Assembly: GCA_963675135.1 (NCBI GenBank)
Contig: OY776129.1
Coordinates: 73,625,348 to 73,689,347 of the forward strand
Direction of reading: 5' to 3'
Length of the DNA stretch: 64,000 bases
Source of the DNA: Galeopsis tetrahit
Lineage: Eukaryota; Streptophyta; Magnoliopsida; Lamiales; Lamiaceae
Shown in pieces: positions 12,336 to 25,809 of this stretch; position 1 is the first letter of the stretch, and the number at the start of each line of letters is the position of its first letter. The translations under genes were made by a program, and so were the position numbers. The notes beneath the pieces were generated by a model. The model saw nothing but the letters and a program-made list of their open reading frames with translations, did no database searches and was not told the origin of the DNA.

Positions 12336-12849
12336 TTTTTTAAAATTATGGGCTTAAAAAGCACCACAAACTTTTCAGGAACAATGGAGAGTGTGTTTTT
12401 TAAATATAATATAATATTGTATGATAAATAATTGTATTGATATCAAAATTTGAAAATGTACGAATAATCCATTAAGTTTCTATTTTCATCCATTAGTTTT
12501 TTTTTAATTAAATAGCTTGGAATTGAATCAGTCAATTTAATTTATAAAAAGTTCGTTTAACAGGTTCAACTTACTTAATGAGTTTGGATTGTCAACCAAC
12601 CAGTTTGATTGGAAATTAATGGGTGGTTGATCAACTTCAAAATTAAAGCAAATTACCTTTCTGTATCAAATTTAATTAAACTACGCAAACCTAACAACAC
12701 TCAGGGTGAACTTACCCGTTCGGATGGGGGACGTAACGTCCTCCGTTCTGTTCTAGTTCGGTATTTTGCATTCGAATTTCATCATTCAACCATAATAATA
12801 CAAAATCATACATTCTTACACAATTGATTTAACATAAAATTACATTATA

Positions 12850-13037
12850 CTCCCTCCGTCCCAGTGAAATCTACCCGACTTTCCTTTTTCGTCCGTCCCA
12901 ATAAAAGTTACCCATCCCTTTTTTGGTAACTATTTCCTCTCACATTTCATTATATTCTTCTCTCTCTCAATCACATCACGTATTACTTAATCTTCGTGAC
13001 CGGAGCTCATAGGGAGCTTTCCACAGAACGGAGGGAG
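12850..13037. mobile_element. Stowaway MITE
   Basis: CTCCCTCCGTCCCAGTGAAA at the left and GAACGGAGGGAG at the right, with TA on each side; 188 bp. Confidence 0.85.
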
Positions 13038-16000
13038 TATAATACAATATCACCACTCTTACACAATTGATTTGACATAAAATTACATCATAATTTATTT
13101 ATTCGAATTTCCCCTGTCCTACATAATACCAAAACAAAAACCCCTCATTAAAAATCGGTAATTGATAAGAAGGAAATTTGCATGATTTTAGTATGATTAA
13201 TTTATAGCATATTTTTCTTTTCGTTTGCACTTTGAAGATTACTTATATACAGTATATTTTTTTAACTAAATGAACTTTGTTAGGTTCACTCAATTAATTC
13301 TCAGTATCAATACTTATAAATATCTTAAAAAGGGTAGGTTCATGAAGAAATTTTAACGCCTGATGCAATAAATTATACTAGTAAAATAATTTAATAGACT
13401 TTTCAACTAAAGGAGAAAAATGTAGAATAAATAATTTATCTTTAATTAATAAATAACATTAGCTTATTATACCGGAACTCAGGTATTATGAGTATTTTTT
13501 AAAATTAAAAGAAAGTAAAATTGAAGAAAAGAATGTAAAAACGACTGAAACACAATTTATAGTAAAAATGAGTGAGTATGTCATTTTCTTTGTATACCAT
13601 TAAAGACAATGTATTTTTTTAAAAAAAATTATCCTTAAAAAAATGTCAAGGAATAAGAGGAAGGACACATAAAATATAATTAAAATTGGTGTAGATTGAT
13701 TGCATTTAATCTAGGTGTTACGTATTTTTTTTTATCAGTTTTATCATTAACAGTGTCTTATATTATACAGTACTATCAAACAAATTGACAGCAAGATCCA
13801 AATTCTTGACCTAATCGGAGGCCCACGATCGAGTCTTCAATCCGTTGGCGCGATTCATTTAATTTAAGCTTGTATTTAATTTCTTGTTGGACCATTGCAG
13901 GTCGAGACTATTTATTTCGGTTTTGAAATTGTCTGAAAAAAAAAAAAAAAACTCATTGGGGATTTTTTTTTTATTTAATTAACAATTACTTTTAAGATAA
14001 GTCGAATAAATTTGATAATTTGCAATAATAATGCATTTACGCTAACTATTAATCGACATTAAGTATGACATGTCATGAAAAAAAAATCATTGGGATTTTT
14101 TTTAAAATTTAATTAACAATTAAGTCGTAAATGTATATGTATATATACATATATATTATTGGTACAAAGGAAATACTGTGGTTTGATGATAATGTCAAGG
14201 ATTTATTCAGAATTTCATCTCAACCGCGCATAGTTTTTTATGTTATAATATTATATAAAGTTATTAAAAAAATTTGTAAAACAAGTACAATGATTTTTTT
14301 AATAAATTTAAAGTATAAATAATATATGTATATATTTTCTAAAAAATAACAAGGGGTGATCGCACATGGATAATATACTATTTCTGGAGTATACAGTATT
14401 GTCTCCATCCATACTTAAAAATACTTTTATCTGTATGTGTGTTTTAAAAAATATTACTACTAATTTATATAAAAGCCGTTGGAAAATAAATATTATATTT
14501 ATAAAAGTATGAAAAAAAAATGCATAATAAGTGTGAACAAATACTATTCCTTTATGTTCATTGCATCATTTGATTTTTTACATTATTTTGTATAATCAAA
14601 TTCATGACTTCATATATGTACGCATGCAATTTGTATTTGAGTTATTGTTCGAGCTAGCAAAGTTAGAACCCAACATTAATTTTAATCAACACTAAATATA
14701 TACTTCACTTAGTAAGTTTTAAAAAGATTTTTGCTTTTAATTTTTATATTTTATTGTAAAAAGTTTGCGTTTTAGTTATTTTTACAACTAATATCTCTAA
14801 ATTACTCCTATGTATATTTTCTACATTTCTCATTTTATTTTATTTTTCATTTTTTTAATAATTGAAACAAGTTATTATTCATTCATTTTTATATAAAAAA
14901 TTGTCTTTAATGATAATAAAAATTAAATTTGTAAAAAAATTATATTTTTTAATACTATACAAAACAATAAATTATTTTGAAGGAGAGGAGTATTAAAAGT
15001 AGAGTATAGATGAAATTTCCAGTTGTACAAATAGTAAAATTTCCTTGTTTGGAGCAGTATCTAAACTAGCATCTCGTGGTTTCAATATGATTGTCTCAAT
15101 CAGATTGTGAAAAAGCAGCTCCTACCAAAATAAAAATAAAATCATTTAGTCCCATCATGCATTTTGATGTTGCTACTTGCTGCTAGGTGTAAACGAATAA
15201 GATAAAAACATAAAATTTTATTTTAATAATTTAGAATTAATCACCAAATTAAATATTATGGTATACGGTATACCCTTTTACAGTTTACTGATGGCGGTGC
15301 CAAAGTAATACGGCTCAGAATGAGTAGTTGAATGAACTTAGTTATTTGATTTTTTTCTTTTCTTTTTTGGGTGGCAAAATTATTGGATTTTTGGGAAAAT
15401 TTTCTGTACACTTGCGAATCATTTTAATTGACATAGGATTTTTTTTTGGAAAAGCTCTAATTCATATCGAAAAAATACTTTTTTTTTCGTCTTAGTGAAA
15501 ATTGTTAACTTTTTTTTTATTTGTAAGTTATCTATTCATTTTTTTTTTATATAAACTATCCTTTATTATTTTATTATATTTTTCTCCCCAAATCACTTAC
15601 CTCTAATATATTTAATTTATTCTATAAGGAGTATTTATTAATCAATGTACCCAAAGCTCTTATAAAACTTAATTTATTTAATTTTGTCGAACTGTTTACC
15701 GTACGAAAACATTGAAAATGGTGAATATAGAAAATAAAATCCCAATGCAAAAAAAAATAAAAAATGAAAGTTTGAAATAAAATACTAGTCAGGTGATTAG
15801 TGGAGTAATAAATAAGGGGAGGGGATGAATAAGATAAGGTTATATTTCAATCAATCATTTCATTCTTTAAAACATGGGAAGAAGTGAAGTGATTCACACT
15901 ATAAAAAGCAACAGTTTGGCGGATAGAGTGTGGTGGTGCCCAAAATCAGCCTTTTTTTTATTTTTATCATATCGCCTCACGTGAGCTTTCCAACATATTA

Positions 16001-16178
16001 CCTTAACACCATTATTTATTCTTAAATTAATCATACTACTACTAATTACTAGTATAATTATTCTACTGCCACCAAATCAGTCAAAACAACAATCATTAAT
16101 TCATTATATTACTCTATTTTGCATACGCTTCAGTTTTAGTTTAAAAACCTAGATCGACATTATACTGTATGTTGTTTA

Positions 16179-16461
16179 CTCCCTCCGTCCCATAGAAACT
16201 TGCACACTTGGGTGGGCACACAATTTAAGAAATGTGTAAGAAAAGGTGTAATGATTGATGTTTTGAGGGGTAGTTTTGTAAAAATTTATGAATAAAGTAA
16301 AGTAAAAAGTAGATTGAGCGTGGAAAAGTAATGGCATATGGATAAATAAGAGTATATTTTGAGGGTGGGGGTTATGAAGATATTTTCTTTTATGAAGTGT
16401 GCAAATTGATATGGGACATCCATTTATAGAAAGTGTGCAAATTCCTACGGTACGGAGGGAG
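16179..16461. mobile_element. Stowaway MITE
   Basis: CTCCCTCCGTCCCATAGAAA at the left and TACGGTACGGAGGGAG at the right, flanked by TA. Reverse-oriented relative of 5185-5465, matching along most of its length. Confidence 0.88.
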
Positions 16462-17312
16462 TATATCATAATTTATAATATTCAAATTGAACTCTTTATA
16501 AAAAATTGTGATAATATAAAAATAATTGAGCTCCTAACTCTCCATGAAAGTGCATTTGTCGAGGTTGATTTCTTTTGACGATTAAACTTTTCTACTTTGC
16601 ATCTTTTCTGTTTAAGTGGACTGTCTAAATTTTTCTCCAACATCGAACAAGACTTAATATAATATCAATCGAGAACAAATGATCAATGGCTCCCTCAATG
16701 TTTTACAATTTTTTATATTCAAAATTTATTAAACTATTCATTTTTTATGATTTATAATACTATTAAAACATTTTTACATTAAAATTCATGTCCGAGTCAA
16801 ATACTTAACCAAGTAAAATAATAGAATCCTTTATTAATTAATAGAATCAGAAATGTTTTACTCCGTATAAAACAATAGTACAGTACTATATTATTACAAT
16901 AGGAGACATGACATTTAATGAAAATAATGATGACTTTTCCACATTTATAATATGTAGGGATCCAGAATTTTAATTCCACTGGACAAATATTATAGTATAT
17001 CATAATATTATAAATTTAAACTCATATATAATGAAAAAATTATGTATAGTACAGAAATCTCCGTTAATTTTCACTAACTACCTAAGTAAAATCACGAGTG
17101 AAAATTAAAGGTGAAGTAAAATGATTTAACTTTTAAGTAAAAAGGATTTAACATTGAAAAGCTTAATTAATTTTGTAAGAATGATATAGTACAGGTAGCG
17201 AAAGATGTTTACGTCATTATTTTAGCAGTGAAAGGTAGAGAAAAAGCATGGCATATGAATACATGATTAATATACGTGACTGTCTCAAAATAACACACAC
17301 AGTGACACAGAG

Positions 17313-17313
17313 A

Positions 17314-17347
<34 letters not shown>
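17313..17347. repeat. (CT)n(CA)n microsatellite upstream of BLH9
   Basis: Runs of CT then CA lie about 335 bp before the BLH9 start codon, probably in the promoter or 5' leader, where pyrimidine repeats are common in plants. Confidence 0.8.
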
Positions 17348-17556
17348 TAAATACATACATATATACAGACTACAGAGAGTGAACAGTAGTTCCACTGTAA
17401 CAAACTGTATGGATTTTGTCTGTTAATAACACTGCGCCAGGAGAAAGAAGAAAAAGGGAGCTCCCTCTCTGCCAATTTTTCTGTTTCACAAAACAAATTA
17501 ACAATAATACATATATAGATAGAGAGAGAGAAAGAAAGAGAGATTGATTATATATC

Positions 17557-17595
17557 ATGGCAGCCTCTCATTTCATCATCACCCCATCTCTTTAA
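17557..17595 (+). promoter_or_regulatory. Possible uORF in BLH9 5' leader
   Basis: An ATG at 17557 opens a 12-codon frame (MAASHFIITPSL) closing with TAA at 17593-17595, 83 bases before the BLH9 start. It could reduce main-frame translation if the transcript starts upstream of it, which the sequence alone cannot show. Confidence 0.35.
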
Positions 17596-17678
17596 CTGTT
17601 GTTACTCTCCCCCATCTTTCTCTCTTTCAATCCCCCCACCCCCAACTACATATATATATATACAGAGAAAAAGTAGTG

Positions 17679-20600
17679 ATGGCTGAAGGATTTGAGGCAT
17701 ACCATGTCCCACAGCAAAGCCGAAGAGATAAGCTGAGAGTAGTTTCCGGGGGGTGCGCCCCTCTCTACGATCCATCTGCACTCATCTCTTGTAACAACTC
17801 CGATTTCATCACCTCTGCTAACCTGCGCCAGTCGGCCTACGGTGTGAAAGAAGAGGGCATGAATTTGATGCAGCAGGGTTTTGTACCGAATATGTTGGTG
17901 GATCCAAACATCCTAAACCCTAGCCCATATCTCCACTACACCACCACCACCGCTCAAAGCCTCTCCTTGTCTTTGTCCTCCTCACATCTGCCTCCTCTCG
18001 ACTTAAATCTCCACAGATTTCACGATTCCACCTCGGTTTTTCATAACAATACTAATGATAACAATAATGACAATTCAGCCCCTATTGAACTCTCCAAAAG
18101 TTCAGTGCCGCTAGGGCCTTTTACCGGTTACGCTTCCGTGTTGAAGGGATCAAGGTTCTTGAAACCTGCCCAGCACTTGCTGGAAGAGCTTTCTCATGTA
18201 GTAGGTACTGGAATTTACCCCGTCGACAAAAACGGGTCGGATTCGGGTCTTTTGGATCCTCCCATCGCTCTGTCGAATGAATATTGCACTCTCGACGATG
18301 GGGGCAGTACTGACCAAACTCGGAAGAAGTCCAGGTTACTTTCGATGCTCGATGAGGTACTATCTTTAATCTTTAATTAATTATGTCTTCTAATTAATCC
18401 TTAATTAAAGGCCTAGTAGCTACCATGCAGGCCTTTGTTGTTAGTGGCACAAAAAGCATATAACTTTGATCATCAAATTGGATCTTTCTGGCTAGCTGTA
18501 TCCATCTTATAATTAGATTCTTGTATGATTGGTGTTCAACAATTTTGATTTCAATTTTTTTTTAAAGGACTATTGTGGGCATATATTCACAACCATATCT
18601 CCCATAATTTTGTGATCAAGTCTTGTTTGCATCTTGTGTAAAGTGATTAACAGAATATATATCATTCCTGAAGGTGGTTTATTCTCTAAAACAAGTTAAT
18701 TTACGAGATATCTAGTTTATGGCTTAATGACAATGTACTTAATAAGTACTCATCTTGGTGTTTTTAGTGGAAGAAGAATGTGATTCTGTTCCCTTTTTTA
18801 CCCTCTTTTCTCTACTATGCTACATCGTTTTAACGCCCGCCCGGATATATAATACTCCATCGTATATAGGAGTATAATTAGCTTAGAATAGCCTTTTTAG
18901 CATTAAATTGATTTTCTTAAATGAAGCGTACATATGGTTGTCACGTGTAATTGCAGCCATCGTTGTTTTTTATGTTTCAAATTCAAATAATGGAAGATTC
19001 TTCTGGTATCAACACTATTAAGGCTGCTCTCATTCAAGTTTCAACCTAAGATCAATTTAGCTCATAATTTAAATTAGTTGGAAATGTTAATGAACTGTCC
19101 TAAAAATTTATGGACTTGCCTGTTGTTGATGCATCATTATATTAATTGCAGATAACAGTCAACTTCCACATGCTACTCATTTAAAAAAATAAATAAAAAA
19201 AATACATCTTATAAGTGGTGTCTGATGTACTTATGTTTGGTAGCTGAGATGGAGCAATTTGATTTTAATGTAATGAGCTTTCTTAGTTAACTGTTAGAAA
19301 GTTGTAATGAATGCCAGATTTACTGTATCCATTAGGTACTATTGAGCTTTCTTAACAAGATCTTTGAATAAGCTAGCTCGTTGTTTGGACAGGTGTACAA
19401 GAGGTACAAGCAGTATTACCAACAGATGCAAGCTGCTATTGCGGCATTTGAATCTGTTGCGGGACTGAGCGGTGCAGCCCCGTTTGCGAATTTGGCTCTA
19501 AAGGCCATGTCTAAACATTTCAGATGCTTAAAGAATGCCATTACTGATCAGTTGCAATTCACATCCAAATCTCATGGAAAAATAAGTAGCTCTGAGAGGG
19601 ACGAAACTCTGAGACCCGAGAATTCTTCGGGTCGTGGTGGTACCTATGCCCAACGACCATTTCATGCTGGATTTGTCGATCAACCTGTCTGGCGTCCCCA
19701 AAGAGGACTTCCTGAGCGCGCTGTTACAGTCCTACGGGCTTGGTTATTCGATCACTTTCTCCATCCGTAAGTAGACCTTCGACTATGTGTTTTTAGCCCC
19801 AACCTGCTCAAACATGTTCAAAAAATTAGAAGTACTGATCCTCACATTACATTATATTCTCCAAAATTCTCCTTTGTTTTTCATTTTAATTCCGTTTTTC
19901 TTCTCATGTTTGACAATAAAATAAATAAAGTGGTGCTCTAGTATCATTTTCTAGATTGAAAACTAGAAGAAAACGAGGATTAAATGGAAAATATAGCCCT
20001 TAGAAACCATAATGACTCTTTTTTTGAGGATACAAAGTCATTTGGGATGTGAATAGCAACTTTGATGTATGGTTTATCATATTTAGTAGTACTAATTATA
20101 AGTTTCTCCTTTTCTATAATAGCTATCCAACTGATACCGACAAACTAATGTTGGCGAAACAGACTGGTCTCTCGAGGAATCAGGTGCACGACTGCTCTTA
20201 GTATTATAATGTGCTTTTCGTTGTCTTAAAAATGGAGATTTAGGTGATATATATGTGCTTGATCTGAATATGGACTAGGTTTCAAACTGGTTTATAAACG
20301 CAAGAGTAAGGCTATGGAAGCCGATGGTGGAGGAGATACACATGCTAGAGACTCGACAAGGCCAAAAGGCGGGGCAAAGAGAGGAACAACATCCCAACAT
20401 GATCAACAATCAGGGCTGCTCGATTGAGAGTGAAAATGCATCCAGCTCGATCCCAAGAAACGGGGAGTTCCCGTTGAAACGAAATAGAGAGGATCCACCT
20501 GAACCTTCCGGAGGAAGTGTGGGACATATGAAGTTATCTTACGATAATGTATTGCACAATGCTCACTTCGGTATGACCAGCAATGGTGGTGTTTCGTTGA

Positions 20601-20773
20601 CTCTGGGACTTCATCAGAATGGTGTTGGATTTTCTGATTCGTACCCGATAAATGCAGCTCGTCGTTTTGGGCTGGATTCGCATGGGGATCAGGGGTATGT
20701 GGTGAGTGCACAAAATCGACAGTTTGGAAGAGACATGATTGATGGTCAGATTATGCATGATTTTGTTGGATGA
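17679..20773 (+). CDS. BLH9: BEL1-like TALE homeodomain protein (PENNYWISE/BELLRINGER/REPLUMLESS type)
   Basis: Four exons: 17679-18356, 19393-19766, 20123-20183 and 20279-20773, giving 535 residues; every junction keeps phase with GT-AG borders. The N-terminus has YHVPQQSRRDKLRVV, close to Arabidopsis BLH9, and a Ser/Leu ZIBEL-like motif. Then come the SKY-type motif (GSRFLKPAQHLLEEL, about residues 173-187), the BELL domain (MLDEVYKRYKQYY onward, across the exon 1/2 join) and a TALE homeodomain with the PYP insertion and helix-3 VSNWFINARVR (exons 2-4). The C-terminus carries VSLTLGLHQ and ends MHDFVG, as in BLH9. Such proteins are nuclear and pair with KNOX homeoproteins to control meristem maintenance, phyllotaxis and fruit replum identity. 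An in-frame ATG lies upstream at 17557? no: the frame is open from 17544, but 17679 fits homologues. BLH8 is the main alternative. Confidence 0.93.
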
Positions 20774-23292
20774 ACATGATTCATTCAGTACATATCTAGA
20801 GATATGATCGACAAGAGAAAGGAAAGGGGCTAAACAACATATGAATTTCGTGTAAATGGCGACTCTCTCTCTTTGATATTCTTTTTAAGTATTCACTCCA
20901 TGTTATATGAATGTATGTAAAATTCACCAAACAATGCCTACGACTTGATTATAGCTGTATAATCTGCGCGAGTAGCTGCTATTTCATGGATGCTACTCGA
21001 AATATGGTAATACTAGCTGTATGTTCTTCATTGAGACAACTGTTGCAACTTGTTAATTATCGTCTTCATAATCGCTACATGATTCTTATAGTTGCATGGA
21101 AAAATAAATTAGTACATGGTTTTGATGTAGTGGACACAAAATAATGTGTCTGACTTGGTTGAAAGGTATTGGGAGTGGAGATGAGAATTAAAGTCATAAT
21201 GTATATTTGAAAAAGTACTACAATAAAAAAATTAAAGAAACCACCATACCTCAGGTATACGAGAGGTATGTGTCTGATTTCTAAACTCATATATGGCCGG
21301 CCATATTATTTTATATTCATTGGGCGCTGTATCAAAATTGTATATACTAATACATGGAGTAATAATTTGTTAACTTAAAAAAAAAGTAGATAATAATTTA
21401 TTAAATGAAGTTGTATATACTAGTAATAGATAATAATTTATTAAATGAGGTTCCATTGGACGCAATTTTTAGGGTGGGCTGCATTTGTAGATGAATTGGG
21501 CCAGGTTGAGATTTTCAGTCCACCATTGCCAACTTTCGGATCCAATTTATTAGTAACGTTTCGATTTTTTTCTCTGTTCCACTGTTGTTCCACCCTACTG
21601 AATTATTAACACGTGTCGCCTTCAATATTGTATTACTTTAATTATTTTTTAATATGACACGTGTCAATCATTCATATAGTGGAATAAAATGTGGAACATG
21701 AAAAGTGGAACAGGTGATTACAGTTAGGTTACGTTGGGACTATGTTGTATCTAGACATGCACAACCGCCGAAAATCGTCGGTTACAGTTTACCAAAAATT
21801 GAAACCGAAACCGAACCGGCAAACCACCGGTTACGGTTTTTGAACCGTTGATTCGACGGTTTTTTTTCTCCGTTTTCGCTCATTTTTTTGTTCATTTTAA
21901 CACTTTTATTTTTAGAAAATTCATTACAAGAATTTAATAAAATTTATATAACTTAAATTTATACATAGAAAATAGAAGAATTGTGTATTAAAAAAAAGTC
22001 AAACCGACAGTTTGCGACTTGCCAAAATGTAAAACCGTAATCGAATCGTAACCGACGATTTTTCGGTTAAAAACCGCCCATGTCTAGTATTATCATGGCA
22101 AAATTATGTCAAAACACCGGTTCTTTTTTGGTTGCTCGGTTCATGCATTGCAATTTGGGACAATTTCAGTATGATTCGTACCATTGTTTTTATGGAGAAA
22201 AATTCAATTCCAGAAAATAATTAAACTTCGAAATTTCGTCACACCGCGTACAGATAATAAATATTTAAACGAGGTCAAATAAATATTGGGGACACTAAGT
22301 CACTAATATAACACAAAGTGCATCCTATATATAGTACGGAGTACTAATTAATTTTGAATAATTCTAACATTTAAGTTATTTAACTAGTCCTAGCTAGAAA
22401 CAAATGGATTTCTAGTACTTCACGAATCACGAGACAATCACATACAGCAATGCAACCATAGTGAGTACTTTAATTTAATTATGTTTTACCACTATATCGT
22501 CCGTAACAATTACATCAACAATGTTTTGTTTAATGCGAACCGAATTAAAGTGGAATTAATGATTCGAAATACAGTTTGGAATCGTAAACGTAAAGCAACT
22601 TTCAATTCTCTTTTTATACTCTTTTTTTTCACTTTTATTTCGCACCAATAGAAACCCCACAAACTTTATTAAAGCCAATAATTTGAAATGGTATTATGAT
22701 ACTACAACAAAGCACATTTTCCTCCAAATAACAGGTTTTCAGATGATCTTTTTTAATCAAGTATTCACCGAAAACATCATTTTATGAGAATATATGTAAT
22801 GCTTATAAATTGGCTGGATCAATTTGATTAATGTTAATGACCTTATATGAGACCAGCCCAAAAATTGTTTAACAAATATTGTCGTCCTTTTATTAAACGT
22901 GTGGGGCACATTACATGTACTCTTAAAACCCAATAATATTTTATTCCCACATCGAACCAAATAAGCGAGAATAAAATATAAAAACTGTATGAAACCCATG
23001 TACTAGCTAGCCGTTGCCTATTCAATAAAATATACTCATGGCGCGCTCAAGGACAATTCCAAACAGTTGAATTTTTAGTCTCACAATTCTTTTTCCACAT
23101 TTTCCAGAGACATCAGAGTAACGATTTATATTTGTATAAAAAATTAAAACACGTAGGTATTTCGGAAAATTACATTATCTGTTCAACAAATAATTGACCA
23201 AATTGTCAATATCAAAGAACTTAATTACACTTTAGAAGAATAATTATATTATTATGTTATTATTATAGAATAGAATAAAATAGAATAGAAAA
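20774..23292. other. BLH9 3' region and intergenic DNA
   Basis: The first few hundred bases probably form the BLH9 3' untranslated region. The rest is AT-rich with one MITE (21751-22089). No coding family is seen on either strand. Confidence 0.5.
21751..22089. mobile_element. hAT-like MITE with CTAGACATG ends
   Basis: Ends CTAGACATGCACAACCG and, inverted, CTAGACATGGGCGG enclose subterminal CGGTTACGGTTTT-type repeats. The core is shared with 11994-12335. The target duplication is unclear (the flanks do not match cleanly). Confidence 0.55.
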
Positions 23293-24885
23293 TCAAGCTA
23301 CGACTTGGATCCACTTGGCAACACTTGGCACCCCAAGGTTCACCGCAAACACCATGTAATACCCCGGTGGCGCCACCTTCCCATTCGGCGGAGCGATGCA
23401 CTTTATCCTATACCTCCCGTCGCCATCCACCGCCGGAGTCTCCACCGACAGCTTCAGAAGCCTCTGCCCCTGCGAAAATGAGTGCGTGGCAAATGGCGCA
23501 CTCGCCAAATTAACATCCACTATCCCCACCACCGGCAACTCAACCGTCATCGCCACCTCAAACGCCTCCCCGTAACCCACCCTCTCGGGCAAATCCACCA
23601 AATTCGGCCGAATATTCGCCTTATCCGGTGATAAATATTCCGGCGAAAAGGCTTCGATCCTCAATTCCGTCGGAAATTCAGAGTTGAATTTATAAAAGTA
23701 ATGCGGATTACTCCCGGCAAGTAAAATTCTCCCGTCCGGTAACAAATTCGCAGTGGAGTGGTACATCCTCGGAATTGAACCCGGGTTGAGGGTCATGAAC
23801 CGGAGCCCCAATGGTTGATCGGGTCTATACAAAACCGGGTTCAAACACGGGTTAGACGCTAATTCAAACCCCTGAGTCCCCGCTTGAGCTCCATTAATAA
23901 TCATGACTTCACCCGTAGGCAAAATTACCATATCACCCATAATCCTACCGAACGGCATATCCTCCATTTCCCAAACGGAATCGGGTCGGGTGGCCTCGAT
24001 ACGCCCGCAGCTTCCATGGGCCGGAGTATCCGACATCCTCTGTAAATAGGCCCCATACTCTGCTCCGCCGCAAATAACCACCGTGGCAGATGAATAATCA
24101 CCGGATAAAGCAAGCATCGCCGACGACCCCGCGGAGGGGTAATTCCTGGGGCCGCCGTCGAGAATTGGGTAATTTCTGGTGACGGTATTTGAAATATAAT
24201 CATAGGAAACGGCTTTATTGTTAGCGAAAATGAAGAGTTCACCATTTGGGAGTAAATGAACGTAGGGATACAGATTATCCATCTGCCTATCTTCAACTTC
24301 AATTAAGAAAGGGAATTTCACAGCCCCTATTTCCTTTTTCGGTGGGAAGAATTCGACACTGTGAGCCGCTTTCCCTCCGATTATAATAACCGAACCGTCG
24401 GGTAGAATTTGATTAGTGGCGTACCATCTCCCCTGGTAAAGTTCGGTGTCCTGCAGTTCCTCCCAGTCGCAGAGCAAACCCGGTTCGCAGGGGGTGAATT
24501 TCCGTATTTTTTTGTAACCGTCTAAGTCGCCGCCGGTTTGGATGAGGGTGCCGTCGGGGAGAAACTGGCCGGAGGAGCACCAGGTGTCGGTTAGAATTGT
24601 TAAGGGGCGGATATTGTTGGTTTGTAAGTCGAGGAGAACAGAGTGAGCGGTGCAATCTTTTCGGAGCGGGTGGACCGGGTTGGGTATGCAGTGGTTGTTG
24701 GGTAGGAGTTTTCCGGAGGGGCCAATGTGGGTCCGGTCGAGGAGGATGACGGTATTGAAACGGGTGACGGCTGTGTGCATGGAGGCTATGCCGGCGTCGG
24801 GAATGAGGAGCTCCCACACGCCGGGGAGGTCGGCGGCGGTGGAGGTGAGGAAAAGGAGGAGTATTAGAAGCTTCGATAAAGTCAT
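23293..24885 (-). CDS. Glyoxal/galactose oxidase-like secreted copper-radical oxidase (GLOX)
   Basis: A single-exon, 530-residue protein of normal family length. The first 18-20 residues (MTLSKLLILLLFLTSTAA) look like a signal peptide. An N-terminal glyoxal-oxidase beta-propeller is followed by a C-terminal DUF1929/GOX-like domain. By comparison with fungal galactose oxidase the copper-radical site is present: the cross-linked cysteine in DTWCSSGQFLPDG, its partner tyrosine in GRWYATNQILPDG, the axial Tyr-His pair in PRMYHSTANLLPDG and the C-terminal histidine in FATHSFSQGQ. The family oxidises aldehydes or primary alcohols to yield H2O2 and acts in the wall or apoplast; Arabidopsis GLOX genes are linked to pollen and tapetum. 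The actual substrate is unknown. GC content is clearly higher than the flanks. Confidence 0.92.
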   Translation of the reverse strand: MTLSKLLILLLFLTSTAADLPGVWELLIPDAGIASMHTAVTRFNTVILLDRTHIGPSGKLLPNNHCIPNPVHPLRKDCTAHSVLLDLQTNNIRPLTILTDTWCSSGQFLPDGTLIQTGGDLDGYKKIRKFTPCEPGLLCDWEELQDTELYQGRWYATNQILPDGSVIIIGGKAAHSVEFFPPKKEIGAVKFPFLIEVEDRQMDNLYPYVHLLPNGELFIFANNKAVSYDYISNTVTRNYPILDGGPRNYPSAGSSAMLALSGDYSSATVVICGGAEYGAYLQRMSDTPAHGSCGRIEATRPDSVWEMEDMPFGRIMGDMVILPTGEVMIINGAQAGTQGFELASNPCLNPVLYRPDQPLGLRFMTLNPGSIPRMYHSTANLLPDGRILLAGSNPHYFYKFNSEFPTELRIEAFSPEYLSPDKANIRPNLVDLPERVGYGEAFEVAMTVELPVVGIVDVNLASAPFATHSFSQGQRLLKLSVETPAVDGDGRYRIKCIAPPNGKVAPPGYYMVFAVNLGVPSVAKWIQVVA

Positions 24886-25260
24886 GGTGTGTAGTGAGAG
24901 AAATTAAGCTCCACCAGGGTAGTATGGAATTCTGTTTCAGTGGATTGTTGTGTCAGTATGTACTCATTATGTTACAAGTTTTTTATTTTTATTTATTTGA
25001 TCATATATGTGATGTTAGAAGCTTTGAAAACGTATAATAATCATGACGTGAGTGATGCCAAAAGACGCGACTAAATTATTCTCTTAGACGATAAATTTAT
25101 TTGTGTAATCAAATTTAAAATAAAATGTATACCCTTGATATACTTATTTATAATTTAATTTGTACTAATCGAGATATTTGAACTTGGCTATAACCTAACG
25201 TATCAAACAAACAATGCTTTATTTTCCAAACATTAATTTTCTACTCGTCTCTTTTTTTTA

Positions 25261-25475
25261 GGGCTAGTTTGGATGGATGGATGGGAAAACATGGAACAAA
25301 TTAACTCACTCCTTCCCTTTGACTATTAGTCCTACAAATGCATGATAAATAATATAAAATTAGCGGGCCTTGCATTAATTCCGGGCGACAATCAATCAAA
25401 TCAAACATTTGATTCGTTGGGAATAAAAAATCAATCAAGCCTAATCCAACCTAATCAAGCAAACCAAACTAGACC
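25261..25475. mobile_element. Tourist-like MITE (TTA duplication)
   Basis: Starts GGGCTAGTTTGGATGG and ends CCAAACTAGACC with TTA on both sides. It is clearly homologous to 57825-58039, sharing ATGCATGATAAATA, CTTGCATTAAT and CTAATCCAACCTAATCAA. Confidence 0.8.
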
Positions 25476-25809
25476 TTAAGAACATAGTTGTTCTCTTTGT
25501 CAAAAAAAATAAAGATGAATTCGTCTGGACATTAGGAAACATATTCATTTGGGAAGGGACCAAACATATTTGTATGATGTTAGTGGGAGCAGTCACTAAT
25601 ACTAGTATAATTATCGTTTATGGGTAAAACAAGTTGTTTGAAAAGAATGAGAAAAAAATTAATTTTAACTTTTAAAAAAAGGTATAAAAAAAAAAGTTAC
25701 CACTTAAGAAAAAGTAAGTCCTTTAATGGAGCAGTAATTTCCTTTTGAAGAAGAGTTGAGAGATATTTGATGGAAAGTCTTATTTGAAAGTTTATACTAC
25801 TAAGTATTA

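Larger units (their letters stand above)
11051..17312. other. Transposon-rich intergenic region upstream of BLH9
   Basis: No gene found in 6 kb of AT-rich sequence. Recognised pieces are annotated separately (12850-13037, 16179-16461, 11994-12335). A solo Stowaway end lies at about 11150. A TATA-like ACTATAAAAAGCAACAG at about 15898 sits 1.8 kb before the BLH9 start codon, too far to assign to that gene with confidence. Confidence 0.5.

Noticed and set aside
24413..24817. 134-codon minus-strand frame (and 23925-24302)
   Set aside because: Shadow frames of the GLOX gene with its high GC and repetitive codon pattern.
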